DNA from: Pseudomonadota bacterium
GTDB lineage: Bacteria; Pseudomonadota; Gammaproteobacteria; Burkholderiales; Burkholderiaceae_B
Reading direction: 5' to 3'
Length of the DNA stretch: 34,034 nt
Assembly: GCA_023387815.1 (NCBI GenBank)
Contig: JAEWHK010000023.1
Coordinates: 1 to 34,034 of the forward strand
The notes under the pieces were generated by a model. The model was not told where the DNA came from and ran no database searches. It saw nothing but the letters and a program-made list of their open reading frames with translations. A program made the translations under genes and the position numbers. This document shows positions 24,947 to 33,902 of this stretch, piece after piece. Numbering within the stretch: position 1 is the stretch's first letter; each line of letters starts with the position of its first letter.

Positions 24947-26374
24947 CTATGCCGCACGGCGGCTGGCGCCTGGATTCGATGCGGACGTATTTTGCGCGGC
25001 TTCGGACAAGGTACGTGCATCCAGAATATGCTGACCTGCAGCAACTTCGCCAATAATGAAAAGGGCGGGCGCAGCTGCCTGGGACGCCAGGGTATCCAGG
25101 TCGGACAGGACGCCACGATAGGTTTTCTGGGTGCTGCGAGTGGCATGACTCACAACAGCAATGGGCGTGTCGGCCGGACGACCCCGTTCTATCAGTTCCC
25201 GCGTGATACGCGCTGCATTCAGTGCACCCATATAGACCACCAGCGTCTGGCGTGGGCGCGCCAGGGTCGCCCAGTCTATGGCATTTTCGTCCTTACAGGT
25301 GTGGCCGGTAACAAACAGAACCGATTGCGCATGATCGCGATGGGTCAGGGGAATGCCGGCATAAGCAGACGCGCCCAGCGCGGCCGTGACACCAGGTATG
25401 ATGCGACAGGCAATACCCTGATCGCGCACCGCCTGCATTTCCTCGCCACCCCGGCCGAAAATAAAGGGATCGCCGCCCTTGAGACGCACCACCCGCAGAC
25501 CTTTCTGCGCATGCGTGATCAGCAACTGATTGATGTCTTCCTGCGGAACCGAATGACGGCCACCGCGTTTGCCGACAGGGACCCGATGCGCATCCCGGCG
25601 CACAAGTGTCATAATTTCTTCTGAAATAAGGGCGTCGTAAAAGACGATATCGGCTTCCTGTATCGCCTGCAGGGCACTGAGGGTGAGCAGACCCGGGTCT
25701 CCGGGACCGGCACCGACCAGCGTCACTTCGCCATGTTGCGGCACGCCTTGCTCCAGCTGCGACTGCAATATCGCCTCTGCCTCGGCCGTGTCCCCATTCT
25801 GGGCGGCGCTGGCAAAGCGGCTGCTGAAAAGCGTTTCCCAGAATCGTCGTCTTTCGGTCAGGGAATCAAAGCGATTCTTCACCGCGTCGCGCCACTTTCC
25901 GGCAAGGGCCGCCACATTGCCAAACTGCTGGGGAATCATGCTCTCGAGCTGCTGCCGCAACTGGCGGATCAGAACCGGAGAGGTGCCACCGCTGCTGATG
26001 GCAATCTGTACAGGAGATCGATCAATAATTGCGGGCACAATATAGGAACAGAGTTCAGGATTGTCCACCACATTGACCAGTTTTTTGCGCGCCTCAGCGG
26101 CTTCGGAAACGGCCTGATTGACTTGATTGTCATCGGTTGCAGCCACCGCCAGAAACACATCGTCCAGCATGGCAGGGTCAAACGCGCTGCCCAGATGGCG
26201 GATTTTATTTTCTTCTACCCACAGTGTGAGCTGAGGCGTGAGCGCCGGAGCAACCAGATGAATATGCGCGCCCGCATCCAGCAGTGCCTGCGATTTGCGC
26301 TCGGCAACAACGCCGCCGCCCACGACAAGTACCGGTCGGCCGGCCAGATTGGCAAATAAGGGAAAGGTCTGCAT
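24947..26374 (-). CDS. cysG: siroheme synthase (multifunctional)
   Basis: Trifunctional enzyme making siroheme from uroporphyrinogen III, 475 residues. The N-terminal half (about 1-210) is the precorrin-2 dehydrogenase/sirohydrochlorin ferrochelatase with the NAD-binding VVGGGVVAERK (18-27) and the SSGGTSPVLIRQLR loop near 127-140. The C-terminal half is the methyltransferase (VGAGPGDPGLLTLSA, VGKRGG, RLKGGDPFIFGRGGEE, PLTHRDHA). Divergent from cysJI, whose CysI needs siroheme, and 2 kb from the nitrite reductase operon that carries its own methyltransferase only; CysG would have to finish siroheme for both. Confidence 0.95.
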   Translation of the reverse strand: MQTFPLFANLAGRPVLVVGGGVVAERKSQALLDAGAHIHLVAPALTPQLTLWVEENKIRHLGSAFDPAMLDDVFLAVAATDDNQVNQAVSEAAEARKKLVNVVDNPELCSYIVPAIIDRSPVQIAISSGGTSPVLIRQLRQQLESMIPQQFGNVAALAGKWRDAVKNRFDSLTERRRFWETLFSSRFASAAQNGDTAEAEAILQSQLEQGVPQHGEVTLVGAGPGDPGLLTLSALQAIQEADIVFYDALISEEIMTLVRRDAHRVPVGKRGGRHSVPQEDINQLLITHAQKGLRVVRLKGGDPFIFGRGGEEMQAVRDQGIACRIIPGVTAALGASAYAGIPLTHRDHAQSVLFVTGHTCKDENAIDWATLARPRQTLVVYMGALNAARITRELIERGRPADTPIAVVSHATRSTQKTYRGVLSDLDTLASQAAAPALFIIGEVAAGQHILDARTLSEAAQNTSASNPGASRRAA

Positions 26375-26682
26375 AAGATCCGGAAATATCGTTATTACAA
26401 GTGTAATCGTAGCGTTTATACAAATAATTAAAAAATATATATCCGCTTATAGCTTAGCACTTGCGGTAATAAGGCGCTATAGCGTGTTTCCGGGCTTATA
26501 TAGTTAGAAGTAATGTTGAAATGACATATCTGTCGTTCCTGCACCATTGATTCATTGCTAGGATGGCCCGGTATAACGAGTAAAGCAATATAAATCAACA
26601 AGCGACAAGCCGCGCAGGACGCGGGTCTGATGACCATTCTGCTGCTGAGTGAGCATTGTCCGTGCGCAGGGAAATCAGAAAT
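26375..26682. promoter_or_regulatory. cysG-cysJ divergent regulatory region
   Basis: About 308 AT-rich bases between the divergent cysG and cysJ. A 14-base palindrome, ATTACA-AG-TGTAAT (26394-26407), lies 20 bases upstream of the cysG start. Possible cysJ promoter boxes TTGATT (26547-26552) and TATAAC (26572-26577) are 19 bases apart, which is marginal. The region would be the place for CysB-type control, but no clear CysB site can be asserted. Confidence 0.5.
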
Positions 26683-28509
26683 ATGAGTTATCCTCCTCTA
26701 TCGGGCTTACCGATAAATTCGGACACGCTATCCGAATTACAGAAGAATTTGTCGGGCCTGAATCCATTACAAACGGCCTGGCTGTCCGGCTATTTGTGGG
26801 CTCGCAGCCAGCAAATGGACATGCCGGCTTCAGCCGGGGCAGCCGCAGGCGCCGCAACGCCCGCCGCTGAGCCCGTCAGCCCGGTCCTGGTGCTTTCCGC
26901 CTCACAGACCGGCAATGCCCGTCGCGTGGCCCAGAGTCTACAGGAAAAACTGTCTGCTGCTGGCGTGGCATCGGTCCTGAAAAATGTGGGCGATTATAAA
27001 AGCCGTCAGCTGGCTTCGGAAAGACTGGTTCTGCTGGTTACCTCTACACAAGGTGATGGCGAGCCGCCCGAAGAGGCGCTCACGCTGCACAAGGCGCTGT
27101 TCAGCAAAAAGCCACCTGAAGTCAAATCGCTCAAATATGCCGTACTCGGCCTGGGCGACAGTTCCTATCCTGACTTCTGTCAGGCCGGCAAGGATTTTGA
27201 TTCCCGCCTGAATGAACTCGGCGCCGAAAGACTGTTTGAGCGGGTCGATTGCGACCTGGACTATCAGGCAAGCGCCGATGCATGGGTCGAAAAGACCGTT
27301 GCCTGGCTGGTTGAGCATGAAACCCGCAGTGCTGCGCCCAGTGCACCAACGACTGTCAGCAACCTGGTCACGGAACCTCAGGTGCATGAGCAGATCTATA
27401 CGCGCGAAAAGCCCTACACCGCCACCATTCTTACGAACCAGAAAATTACCAGCAGACAGTCACAGAAAGATGTGCGACATCTGGAATTTGATCTGGCCGA
27501 TTCCGGAATCCGTTATCAGCCCGGTGATGCATTGGGTGTCTGGTTTCACAATGATGCCGGCCTGGTCGATTCCATTCTTAGCTCTGTCAGTCTGGATGGC
27601 ACGGAATCAATCACACTCAAGGATGGCAGAAGTCTGCCGATACGTGAAGCCTTGCTGCGGGAACTGGAAATCACGCAGAATACGCCGGCGTTCATGAAGG
27701 GCTATGCACAGATTACGGGCGATCAGGCATTGCTTGATCTGGTTGCCGACAATAAAGCGCTGCAGGAATATATTGCCTGGACGCCAATAGACGTCGTTCT
27801 GCGCCGTGTTCCGCATGCGCTGACAGCAGAGCAGTTGCAGGGACTGCTGCGTCCGCTGACGCCGCGAATGTACTCAATTGCCTCTGCGCAGGAAGAAGTG
27901 GGCGACGAAGTTCATATCACGGTGGCGCTGGTCGAATATGAAAAAGATACCAAGCAGTATTTGGGCGGAGCCTCGGGCTATCTGAACCGCCGTCTGGAAG
28001 CCGGCGATGAAGTGGATATTTTCATTGAACCATCCGCGCATTTCCGTCTGCCGCAGGATCCGCAGACGCCGGTCATCATGATCGGTGCCGGCACCGGCAT
28101 CGCACCGTTTCGCGCCTTCATGCAGAAACGTGATGCCGATGATGCGGAAGGCCAGAACTGGCTGATTTTTGGCAATCAGTCGTTCAAGGATGATTTTCTT
28201 TATCAGCTTGAATGGCAGCAACTGGCCAAGTCCGAACGCCTGTCGCGCTACAGCTTTGCCTGGTCGCGCGATCAGAAGGAAAAAATCTATGTGCAGCACA
28301 AATTGCTGCAGGAAAGCGCAGAGCTGTGGCAATGGCTGCAGAAGGGTGCGCACCTCTATGTATGTGGTGATGCCAGTCGTATGGCCAGGGATGTGGAGTC
28401 CGCACTGCTTGAAGTGATTGCCCGCGAAGGCTCACTGAGTGCCGATGATGCCGAAGCCTATCTGGACGAACTGCGCGAGTCGCACCGCTATCAGCGCGAC
28501 GTATATTGA
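26683..28509 (+). CDS. cysJ: sulfite reductase [NADPH] flavoprotein alpha-component
   Basis: Flavoprotein that passes NADPH electrons through FAD and FMN to CysI, 608 residues. N-terminal helix (LSELQKNLSGLNPLQTAWLSGYLWA) as in E. coli CysJ, then a flavodoxin-like FMN domain (about 68-205, SASQTGNARRVAQ), an Ala/Pro-rich linker at about 48-66, an FAD-binding domain (RMYSIAS, GGASGYLNRRL), and the NADPH-binding domain (GAGTGIAPFRAF near 467-480, YVCGDASRMARDVE) ending in the Tyr C-terminus (RDVY). The ATG at 26683 is used with AGGGA 10 bases upstream; a TTG nine codons earlier is less likely. cysI follows 7 to 10 bases later. Confidence 0.95.
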   Translation: MSYPPLSGLPINSDTLSELQKNLSGLNPLQTAWLSGYLWARSQQMDMPASAGAAAGAATPAAEPVSPVLVLSASQTGNARRVAQSLQEKLSAAGVASVLKNVGDYKSRQLASERLVLLVTSTQGDGEPPEEALTLHKALFSKKPPEVKSLKYAVLGLGDSSYPDFCQAGKDFDSRLNELGAERLFERVDCDLDYQASADAWVEKTVAWLVEHETRSAAPSAPTTVSNLVTEPQVHEQIYTREKPYTATILTNQKITSRQSQKDVRHLEFDLADSGIRYQPGDALGVWFHNDAGLVDSILSSVSLDGTESITLKDGRSLPIREALLRELEITQNTPAFMKGYAQITGDQALLDLVADNKALQEYIAWTPIDVVLRRVPHALTAEQLQGLLRPLTPRMYSIASAQEEVGDEVHITVALVEYEKDTKQYLGGASGYLNRRLEAGDEVDIFIEPSAHFRLPQDPQTPVIMIGAGTGIAPFRAFMQKRDADDAEGQNWLIFGNQSFKDDFLYQLEWQQLAKSERLSRYSFAWSRDQKEKIYVQHKLLQESAELWQWLQKGAHLYVCGDASRMARDVESALLEVIAREGSLSADDAEAYLDELRESHRYQRDVY

Positions 28510-28519
28510 GGGATGAATG

Positions 28520-30265
28520 ATGAGTGAAATTAAAGCACCGGCAGGCAAACTGTCGGACAACGAACGACTGAAAGGTGGCAGCAACTACCTGCGTGGCACG
28601 ATCGCAGACGATCTGAAAGATCCGCTGACCGGTGGTTTCCGTGGTGATAATTTTCAGCTGATCCGCTTTCATGGCATGTACGAGCAGGACGATCGTGATA
28701 TTCGTGCCGAACGGGTCGCGCAGAAACTCGAGCCGCTGAAAAATGTCATGCTCCGCTGCCGTATGCCGGGTGGCGTAATATCGCCCGAGCAATGGCTGGG
28801 TATTGATGAGTTCGCGACGTCCCATACCATGTATGGCAGTATTCGTATCACCAACCGCCAGACCTTCCAGTATCACGGTGTTCTCAAACAGAACATCCGT
28901 CCGGTCCATCAATGGCTGCATCATCTGGGTCTGGATTCCATTGCAACGGCCGGCGATGTCAATCGCAATGTGCTTTGCACCTCCAATCCGGTTGAGTCAG
29001 AGCTGCACCGTGAAGCGTGGGAGTGGGCAAAGAAAATATCCGAGCATCTGCTGCCCAAAACGCAGGCCTATACCGAAGTCTGGCTTGATGGGGAAAAGGT
29101 ACAGAGCACCGATACCGATGACCTGGAGCCAATTCTGGGTAAAAGCTATCTGCCGCGTAAATTTAAAACCACGGTTGTGATTCCGCCGCAGAATGATGTG
29201 GACCTGCATGCCAACGATCTGAATTTCATTGCCATACAGGAAAAAGGAAAACTGGTTGGCTTCAATGTGCTGATTGGCGGTGGCTTGTCCATGGAACATG
29301 GCAATCTTGCGACCTTCCCGACAACGGCCTACGAGTTTGGTTTTATTCCTTTGGAAAAAACACTGGATACCGCAGCGGCCGTGGTCAAGGCACAGCGGGA
29401 TCTGGGTAATCGCAGCGACCGGAAGGCGGCCAAAACCCGCTACACGATCCTGCGCGTTGGTCTTGAGAATTTCAAATCTGAAATTGAAAAGCGCATGGGT
29501 TTTGCGTTTGAAGCCATCCGTCCTTATGAGTTTACCGACAGGGGCGATCGCATCGGCTGGGTCCACGGCATTGATAAAAAATGGCATCTGACATTATTTA
29601 TTGAAAACGGTCGCGTGCTTGATTATCCAGGCAAAACGCTCAAAACCGGATTGCGCGAGATTGCGAAAATTCACAAAGGTGATTTTCGACTGACTGCCAA
29701 TCAGAATCTGATTGTGGCAAACGTGCCGGCATCTCAGAAGGCGGCTATTGAAAAGCTGGCTCGCGAGCACGGACTGATCAGCGACAGCGTGACCGTTCAA
29801 CGCGAAAACTCCATGGCTTGCGTGGCGTTGCCTACCTGTCCACTGGCCATGGCGGAAGCAGAGCGTTTCCTGCCGACCTTTGTAGACCAGCTTGATGACA
29901 TCATGGCGCGGCATGGTCTGAAGGATGAGTTCATTGTGACGCGCGTAACGGGCTGCCCCAACGGCTGTGGCCGAGCGATGCTGGCCGAGGTCGGTCTTGT
30001 TGGCAAGGCCGTGGGACGCTACAACCTGCATCTGGGTGGCAATCGCATTGGTACGCGAATTCCGCGCTTGTTCCGCGAGAATATTACGCCAGAAGAGATT
30101 CTGAGCATTCTGGACGAACACATTGGTCACTGGGCCAGCGACCGGGAAGCAGACGAGGGCTTTGGCGATTTCCTCATTCGCACACATGTGGTCAAGCCGG
30201 TGGTGAATCCGTCAGTGGACTTTCACGATGCCAGCAAAGTGCCCGCAGAACCCGTGCACGCGTGA
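28520..30265 (+). CDS. cysI: sulfite reductase [NADPH] hemoprotein beta-component
   Basis: Siroheme/[4Fe-4S] enzyme that reduces sulfite to sulfide, 581 residues. Cluster ligands fall at Cys434, Cys440 (CVALPTCPLA), Cys479 and Cys483 (GCPNGCG), which are the E. coli CysI positions when counted from this ATG. The adjacent ATG three bases earlier is an alternative, but GAGGG (28508-28512) has a better 7-base spacing to this one. Other family features: SNYLRGTIADDL, FHGMYEQDDRD, IRITNRQTFQYHGV. No cysH or cysDN is near, so the earlier sulfate steps are encoded elsewhere. Confidence 0.96.
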   Translation: MSEIKAPAGKLSDNERLKGGSNYLRGTIADDLKDPLTGGFRGDNFQLIRFHGMYEQDDRDIRAERVAQKLEPLKNVMLRCRMPGGVISPEQWLGIDEFATSHTMYGSIRITNRQTFQYHGVLKQNIRPVHQWLHHLGLDSIATAGDVNRNVLCTSNPVESELHREAWEWAKKISEHLLPKTQAYTEVWLDGEKVQSTDTDDLEPILGKSYLPRKFKTTVVIPPQNDVDLHANDLNFIAIQEKGKLVGFNVLIGGGLSMEHGNLATFPTTAYEFGFIPLEKTLDTAAAVVKAQRDLGNRSDRKAAKTRYTILRVGLENFKSEIEKRMGFAFEAIRPYEFTDRGDRIGWVHGIDKKWHLTLFIENGRVLDYPGKTLKTGLREIAKIHKGDFRLTANQNLIVANVPASQKAAIEKLAREHGLISDSVTVQRENSMACVALPTCPLAMAEAERFLPTFVDQLDDIMARHGLKDEFIVTRVTGCPNGCGRAMLAEVGLVGKAVGRYNLHLGGNRIGTRIPRLFRENITPEEILSILDEHIGHWASDREADEGFGDFLIRTHVVKPVVNPSVDFHDASKVPAEPVHA

Positions 30266-30273
30266 ACGGTTTA

Positions 30274-30323
30274 GCGAGGGTTTAATCTCGCTGATTGGAA
30301 TACCGGCGTGACAGGCCGGTATT
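30274..30323. repeat. two hairpins after cysI
   Basis: A short stem GCGAG (30274-30278)/CTCGC (30287-30291) is followed by a 9-bp perfect stem, AATACCGGC (30299-30307)/GCCGGTATT (30315-30323). Neither has a T-run; they may protect the cysI mRNA 3' end, the termination signal being at 30389-30430. Confidence 0.5.
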
Positions 30324-30388
30324 GCAGCCGTAATGATCAGCGGAACCGCACGGTACAGAAGAGCGGGACAAAAGAGCAAAGAAGAATG

Positions 30389-30430
30389 AAAAAGCAGCCA
30401 TCTGCGGTGTCGCGCAGGTGGCTGCTTTTT
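30389..30430. terminator. bidirectional terminator between cysI and XRE gene
   Basis: A perfect 12-bp stem, AAAAAGCAGCCA (30389-30400) with TGGCTGCTTTTT (30419-30430), continues inward through a T-G pair and CTGCG/CGCAG. The A-run and T-run on both sides let it work for cysJI and for the convergent regulator gene. Confidence 0.88.
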
Positions 30431-30462
30431 GGGATTGAAGGAACAGCGGGAATCAGTGCAAA

Positions 30463-30888
30463 TCAGGCGCTTTTCAGGAAAGCCTTGATGGTAGCAGTCA
30501 GATCCTTGCGTTGTTTGGTGTTGAGTGCGATCAGCGCGGCTGTTTCTTTTTTGGTCAGCGGTTTGAAAATCGCCTCGCGCACTGCGATTTCCGGTGCAAC
30601 GTAATTGCTTTCCGGAAGAATAGGCAGTGTGCCGTTGATAAGCCAGTCGGAATTGACGCCGAAGAACACGGCGAGGCGACTGACGATTTGTGCGGAAGGG
30701 CTGATTTTGCGATTACCCATTTCGTAATTCGCAATGGTGCTTTGAGAGACGCCGAGTTCAAGGGCCAGTTCATTCTGATTCATACCGTGATGAATCTTGC
30801 GCAGGTAGTGCAGGCGCTCGGCGAAGGTGCTGAGTTTTGACACTGCGCGCAGGTCTGGCGAGGAGTCAGGATGTTTTTTAGTAGCCAT
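30463..30888 (-). CDS. XRE-family transcriptional regulator
   Basis: A 141-residue protein with a Cro/cI-type helix-turn-helix at about residues 24-80: ERLHYLRKIHHGMNQNELAL, then LGVSQSTIANYEMGNR, and a partner helix ending in FFGVNSDWLING. The C-terminal 60 residues have no recognised domain and end in a Lys-rich helix; no peptidase or sensor domain is visible. The ATG at 30888 has no clear RBS; an in-frame TTG at 30927 could add 13 residues. It stands alone, so its targets are unknown; an inverted repeat just upstream may be its own operator. It is not an obvious part of the cys unit. Confidence 0.85.
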   Translation of the reverse strand: MATKKHPDSSPDLRAVSKLSTFAERLHYLRKIHHGMNQNELALELGVSQSTIANYEMGNRKISPSAQIVSRLAVFFGVNSDWLINGTLPILPESNYVAPEIAVREAIFKPLTKKETAALIALNTKQRKDLTATIKAFLKSA

Positions 30889-31382
30889 TTGGAAAACCCA
30901 ATAAATGTTACAGCTGGTAAATATCAACCCATAATGATAGCTGTGTTCAGGAAAATTTCTTTAACAATTGTCACTTTTTTACGAATCTTGAATTAAATTT
31001 TTAATATCCAGCGGATTTTTGTGCCGCAAATGCCCACAGCATGCAGATATTTCATAATTGATATGCTGATTGCAATATTCAGAATCGAATATTCGTTACC
31101 GCCCAAACACGATAGCAGTCAGAAAAACGCTCAGCTAACTCGCCCGTCATATGTTCAGAAGAGACATTTTCGGTGAGATCGGACGTCTTCCAGGTCAGCA
31201 ATCTGACTATGTAACCGCCGCAGGAAGCGCCCTTAAAATAACTCGGATTCTTATTGTTCGTTGCGCTCTGCCACCCAGAGGCCGCACAAGCCATTCAAGC
31301 GCGAGAGACATACAAGTTCCGATTCCCCGCCATTCTCATCGCCAGCGTCGCGCGGCGTGAAGGCAGGCTAATGACAGAGAGA
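30889..31382. other. 494-base non-coding stretch, AT-rich in part
   Basis: Holds the upstream region of the XRE gene and the end of the proB transcript. Bases 30945-31100 are AT-rich with A/T runs. Nested inverted repeats ACAGCT/AGCTGT (30910-30915, 30939-30944) and TATCA/TGATA (30922-30926, 30935-30939) may form an operator. Two small open frames (31079-31294 on -, 31151-31360 on +) show no recognisable protein or RBS. No tRNA or clear terminator for proB was seen. Confidence 0.5.
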
Positions 31383-32522
31383 TCATTCCTGATGGGGGTG
31401 AACCACCATATTATTGCGGTGGATCAATTCGTGGTCTCTTACCTTGCCCAGAATGGTTTCGATTTCACGGGTGGGGTGCCGCATGATGCGGCGGGCTTCT
31501 GCGGAAGAGTAATTGACCAGTCCACGGGCAATTTCACGATGCTGGGCATCAGTGCAGGCAACTACATCGCCGCGCTCGAACTCGCCAACGACATCGGTCA
31601 CGCCCACTGCCAGCAGGCTTTTACCCTGTTCAATCAGCGCTTTGCGTGCCCCGTCATCCAGGACGAGTTTGCCAGGCAGGCGCAAATGATCAGCCATCCA
31701 TTGCTTGCGGGCCGAACGCAGGGAAGGGGAGGCGCGCAGTTCGGTGCCAATGGCTTCGCCACGTCCAAGTCGTTCCAGTACCCGATCTTCGCGGCCAGAA
31801 GCAATAATCGTGGTGGCACCACTGCTGGCTGCACGTTTGGCGGCCAGTACCTTGGTCAGCATGCCACCGGTACCGACGTGACTGCCGGCACCGCCGGCCA
31901 TTTTCTGTAATTCGGGATCGCCTGCCGTGGCAAGATGGATGAAACGTGCATCGGGATTGCTGCGGGGGTCACTGTCGTACAGACCGCGCTGATCGGTAAG
32001 AATAATAAGCGCATCCGCTTCGATCAGGTTGCTGACCACCGCCCCCAGCGTATCGTTGTCACCCAGCCGAATTTCGTCTGTGACCACCGTATCGTTTTCA
32101 TTCACGATCGGAATCACGCCCAGTTCCAGCAATTTGAAAATGGCCGAGCGGGCATTCAGATAGCGCAGGCGGTCGGTCAGGTCTTCGTGAGTCAGCAGGA
32201 TCTGCGCTGCCCGCATATTGTGTGCAGCAAAGGCTGATTCGTAGGCCTGGATCAGACCCATCTGTCCCACCGCGGCAGCGGCCTGCAGTTCGTCTATTTC
32301 CTTTGGACGTGTCTTCCAGTTGAGCCGGGCCATGCCCTCGGCAATTGCACCACTGGACACGAGAATCAGTTGTTTGTTCTGGCGGCACAGGCTGGCGATT
32401 TGCGACGACCACTCACCAATGGCCTGCGGATCCAGACCCTGGCCATTGTTCGTGACCAGAGACGAACCGACTTTGACCACAATACGTCTTGCGCTGGCCA
32501 CTGACGAAACAAATTCACTCAT
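31383..32522 (-). CDS. proB: glutamate 5-kinase
   Basis: Phosphorylates glutamate in the first step of proline synthesis, 379 residues. N-terminal amino acid kinase domain (about 8-255) with VVKVGSSLVT, LVSSGAIAEGM, NENDTV and GTGGMLTKVLAA; C-terminal PUA domain (about 280-365, ARKALIEQGKSLLAVGV, GDVVAC). Long form, normally feedback-inhibited by proline. Downstream of obgE on the same strand, with a GC-rich hairpin between them. proA is not adjacent. Confidence 0.95.
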   Translation of the reverse strand: MSEFVSSVASARRIVVKVGSSLVTNNGQGLDPQAIGEWSSQIASLCRQNKQLILVSSGAIAEGMARLNWKTRPKEIDELQAAAAVGQMGLIQAYESAFAAHNMRAAQILLTHEDLTDRLRYLNARSAIFKLLELGVIPIVNENDTVVTDEIRLGDNDTLGAVVSNLIEADALIILTDQRGLYDSDPRSNPDARFIHLATAGDPELQKMAGGAGSHVGTGGMLTKVLAAKRAASSGATTIIASGREDRVLERLGRGEAIGTELRASPSLRSARKQWMADHLRLPGKLVLDDGARKALIEQGKSLLAVGVTDVVGEFERGDVVACTDAQHREIARGLVNYSSAEARRIMRHPTREIETILGKVRDHELIHRNNMVVHPHQE

Positions 32523-32595
32523 GTTGCAAAAGGTCCGGAAAGAAATCTAAGTAAGCAGTTCAGGCTGCCAGTTCCATTTTATCGGATGATATCCT

Positions 32596-32623
32596 CCGGA
32601 TCCTGTTCTGTGGCAGGATCCGG
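32596..32623. repeat. 10-bp perfect hairpin between obgE and proB
   Basis: CCGGATCCTG (32596-32605) and CAGGATCCGG (32614-32623) form a perfect stem with an 8-base loop. There is no T-run in the direction of transcription, so it is more likely an mRNA processing or stability element than a terminator. Confidence 0.6.
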
Positions 32624-32635
32624 TCAGTGCGTCGG

Positions 32636-33754
32636 CTATCTCGGGGTATCGGTCAGATCGCCCCGGGTTTCGTCGAAACGCGGATCGTCCGGAACATAGG
32701 TGCCCGCCTGTTTATCCTGCTCGACCATCTCGCGGGATTTTTCGTCATCCAGATAGTCCTGCAAAGCCCAGATGAGCGCCTGGGTACCATCGCCCGACAA
32801 TGCAGAAATGGCAAATACCGGGCCGTCCCATTGCAGTTCGCGACACAGTCTGTCCTGCACATCCTGCGGATTTTCCACCATGTCCAGCTTGTTCAGAACC
32901 AGCCAGCGCGGTTTGGCATACAGATCGGCATCGTACTTGCGCAACTCTTCTGCAATGGCACGCACATTGTGTGCTGCCGTTTCCACGGGATCCTGATCGG
33001 GATCTGCGCTGGACACATCGACCAGGTGCAGCAGCACGCGGGTCCGTGACAGGTGACGCAGAAACAGATGCCCCAGTCCGGCACCTTCCGAGGCGCCTTC
33101 AATCAGACCCGGGATATCGGCGACCACGAAACTGCGCGATGCGGACGTACGCACCACGCCCAGATTCGGGTGCAGCGTGGTGAACGGGTAATCGGCGATT
33201 TTGGGTTTGGCATTGGAAATGCGCGTAATGAGCGTGGATTTGCCGGCATTGGGCAGGCCCAGCAGACCCACGTCAGCCAGCACCTTGAGCTCCAGACGAA
33301 GCTTGCGCTGTTCGCCTTCCTTGCCATAGGTGAACTGGCGCGGCGCCCGGTTGACGCTGGATTTGAAGTGCAGATTGCCCATGCCGCCCTGGCCGCCCGC
33401 AGCAAGGGTCACTTGCATGCCGTGATGGGCCAGATCGAAGAGCTGTTCGTTGGTGTCTGCGTCGTGAATTACGGTACCCACGGGTACACGCAACGTGATG
33501 TCCGGGGCTGCCGCACCGTACTGGTCGGAGCCGCGTCCGTTTTCCCCATTTTTGGCGCGGTGCAGGCGCGCATAGCGAAAATCAATCAGCGTATTGATGT
33601 TGCGATCTGCCACGGCGTAAATACTGCCACCACGACCGCCATCGCCACCATCGGGACCGCCTTTGGGAATGAATTTTTCGCGACGAAAACTCGCCGCCCC
33701 GTTGCCGCCTTTGCCGGCAATGACTTCGATCGTCGCTTCGTCAACGAATTTCAT
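32636..33754 (-). CDS. obgE: GTPase Obg
   Basis: Essential ribosome-associated GTPase, 372 residues. N-terminal Gly-rich Obg fold (1-155: FVDEATIEV, GGDGGRGGS, GGQGGMGN), G domain with G1 GLPNAGKS (166-173), G3 DIPGLIEGA (213-221), G4 NKLD (288-291) and G5-like SALSGDG. The C-terminal tail is short and acidic/basic mixed. The start at 33754 has AGGAA 6 bases upstream and matches the usual MKFVDEA; the longer form to 33835 adds 27 unrelated residues. Follows rpmA after an intrinsic terminator. Confidence 0.96.
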   Translation of the reverse strand: MKFVDEATIEVIAGKGGNGAASFRREKFIPKGGPDGGDGGRGGSIYAVADRNINTLIDFRYARLHRAKNGENGRGSDQYGAAAPDITLRVPVGTVIHDADTNEQLFDLAHHGMQVTLAAGGQGGMGNLHFKSSVNRAPRQFTYGKEGEQRKLRLELKVLADVGLLGLPNAGKSTLITRISNAKPKIADYPFTTLHPNLGVVRTSASRSFVVADIPGLIEGASEGAGLGHLFLRHLSRTRVLLHLVDVSSADPDQDPVETAAHNVRAIAEELRKYDADLYAKPRWLVLNKLDMVENPQDVQDRLCRELQWDGPVFAISALSGDGTQALIWALQDYLDDEKSREMVEQDKQAGTYVPDDPRFDETRGDLTDTPR

Positions 33755-33844
33755 GATGATTCCTGTATTGATAATGGGTGTTGCCGAAAGCGCCGAAGGC
33801 AAATCATCGGGCGCTGCCACGGACATAACTGCCACGTATAGAAT

Positions 33845-33880
33845 AAAAAATGCCGTTCACCTGGCAACAAGTGAACGGCA
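33845..33880 (-). terminator. intrinsic terminator after rpmA
   Basis: Read on the minus strand, TGCCGTTCAC (33880-33871) pairs with GTGAACGGCA (33860-33851), followed by a six-T run (33850-33845). It ends the rpmA transcript before obgE, so obgE needs read-through or its own promoter. Confidence 0.85.
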
Positions 33881-33902
33881 CTGCATGATGTCCGGGAAAG
33901 GT

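Noticed and set aside
31079..31360. Two small open frames (about 70 codons each) in the gap before proB
   Set aside because: No RBS, no recognisable family, and they overlap on opposite strands; not supported as genes.
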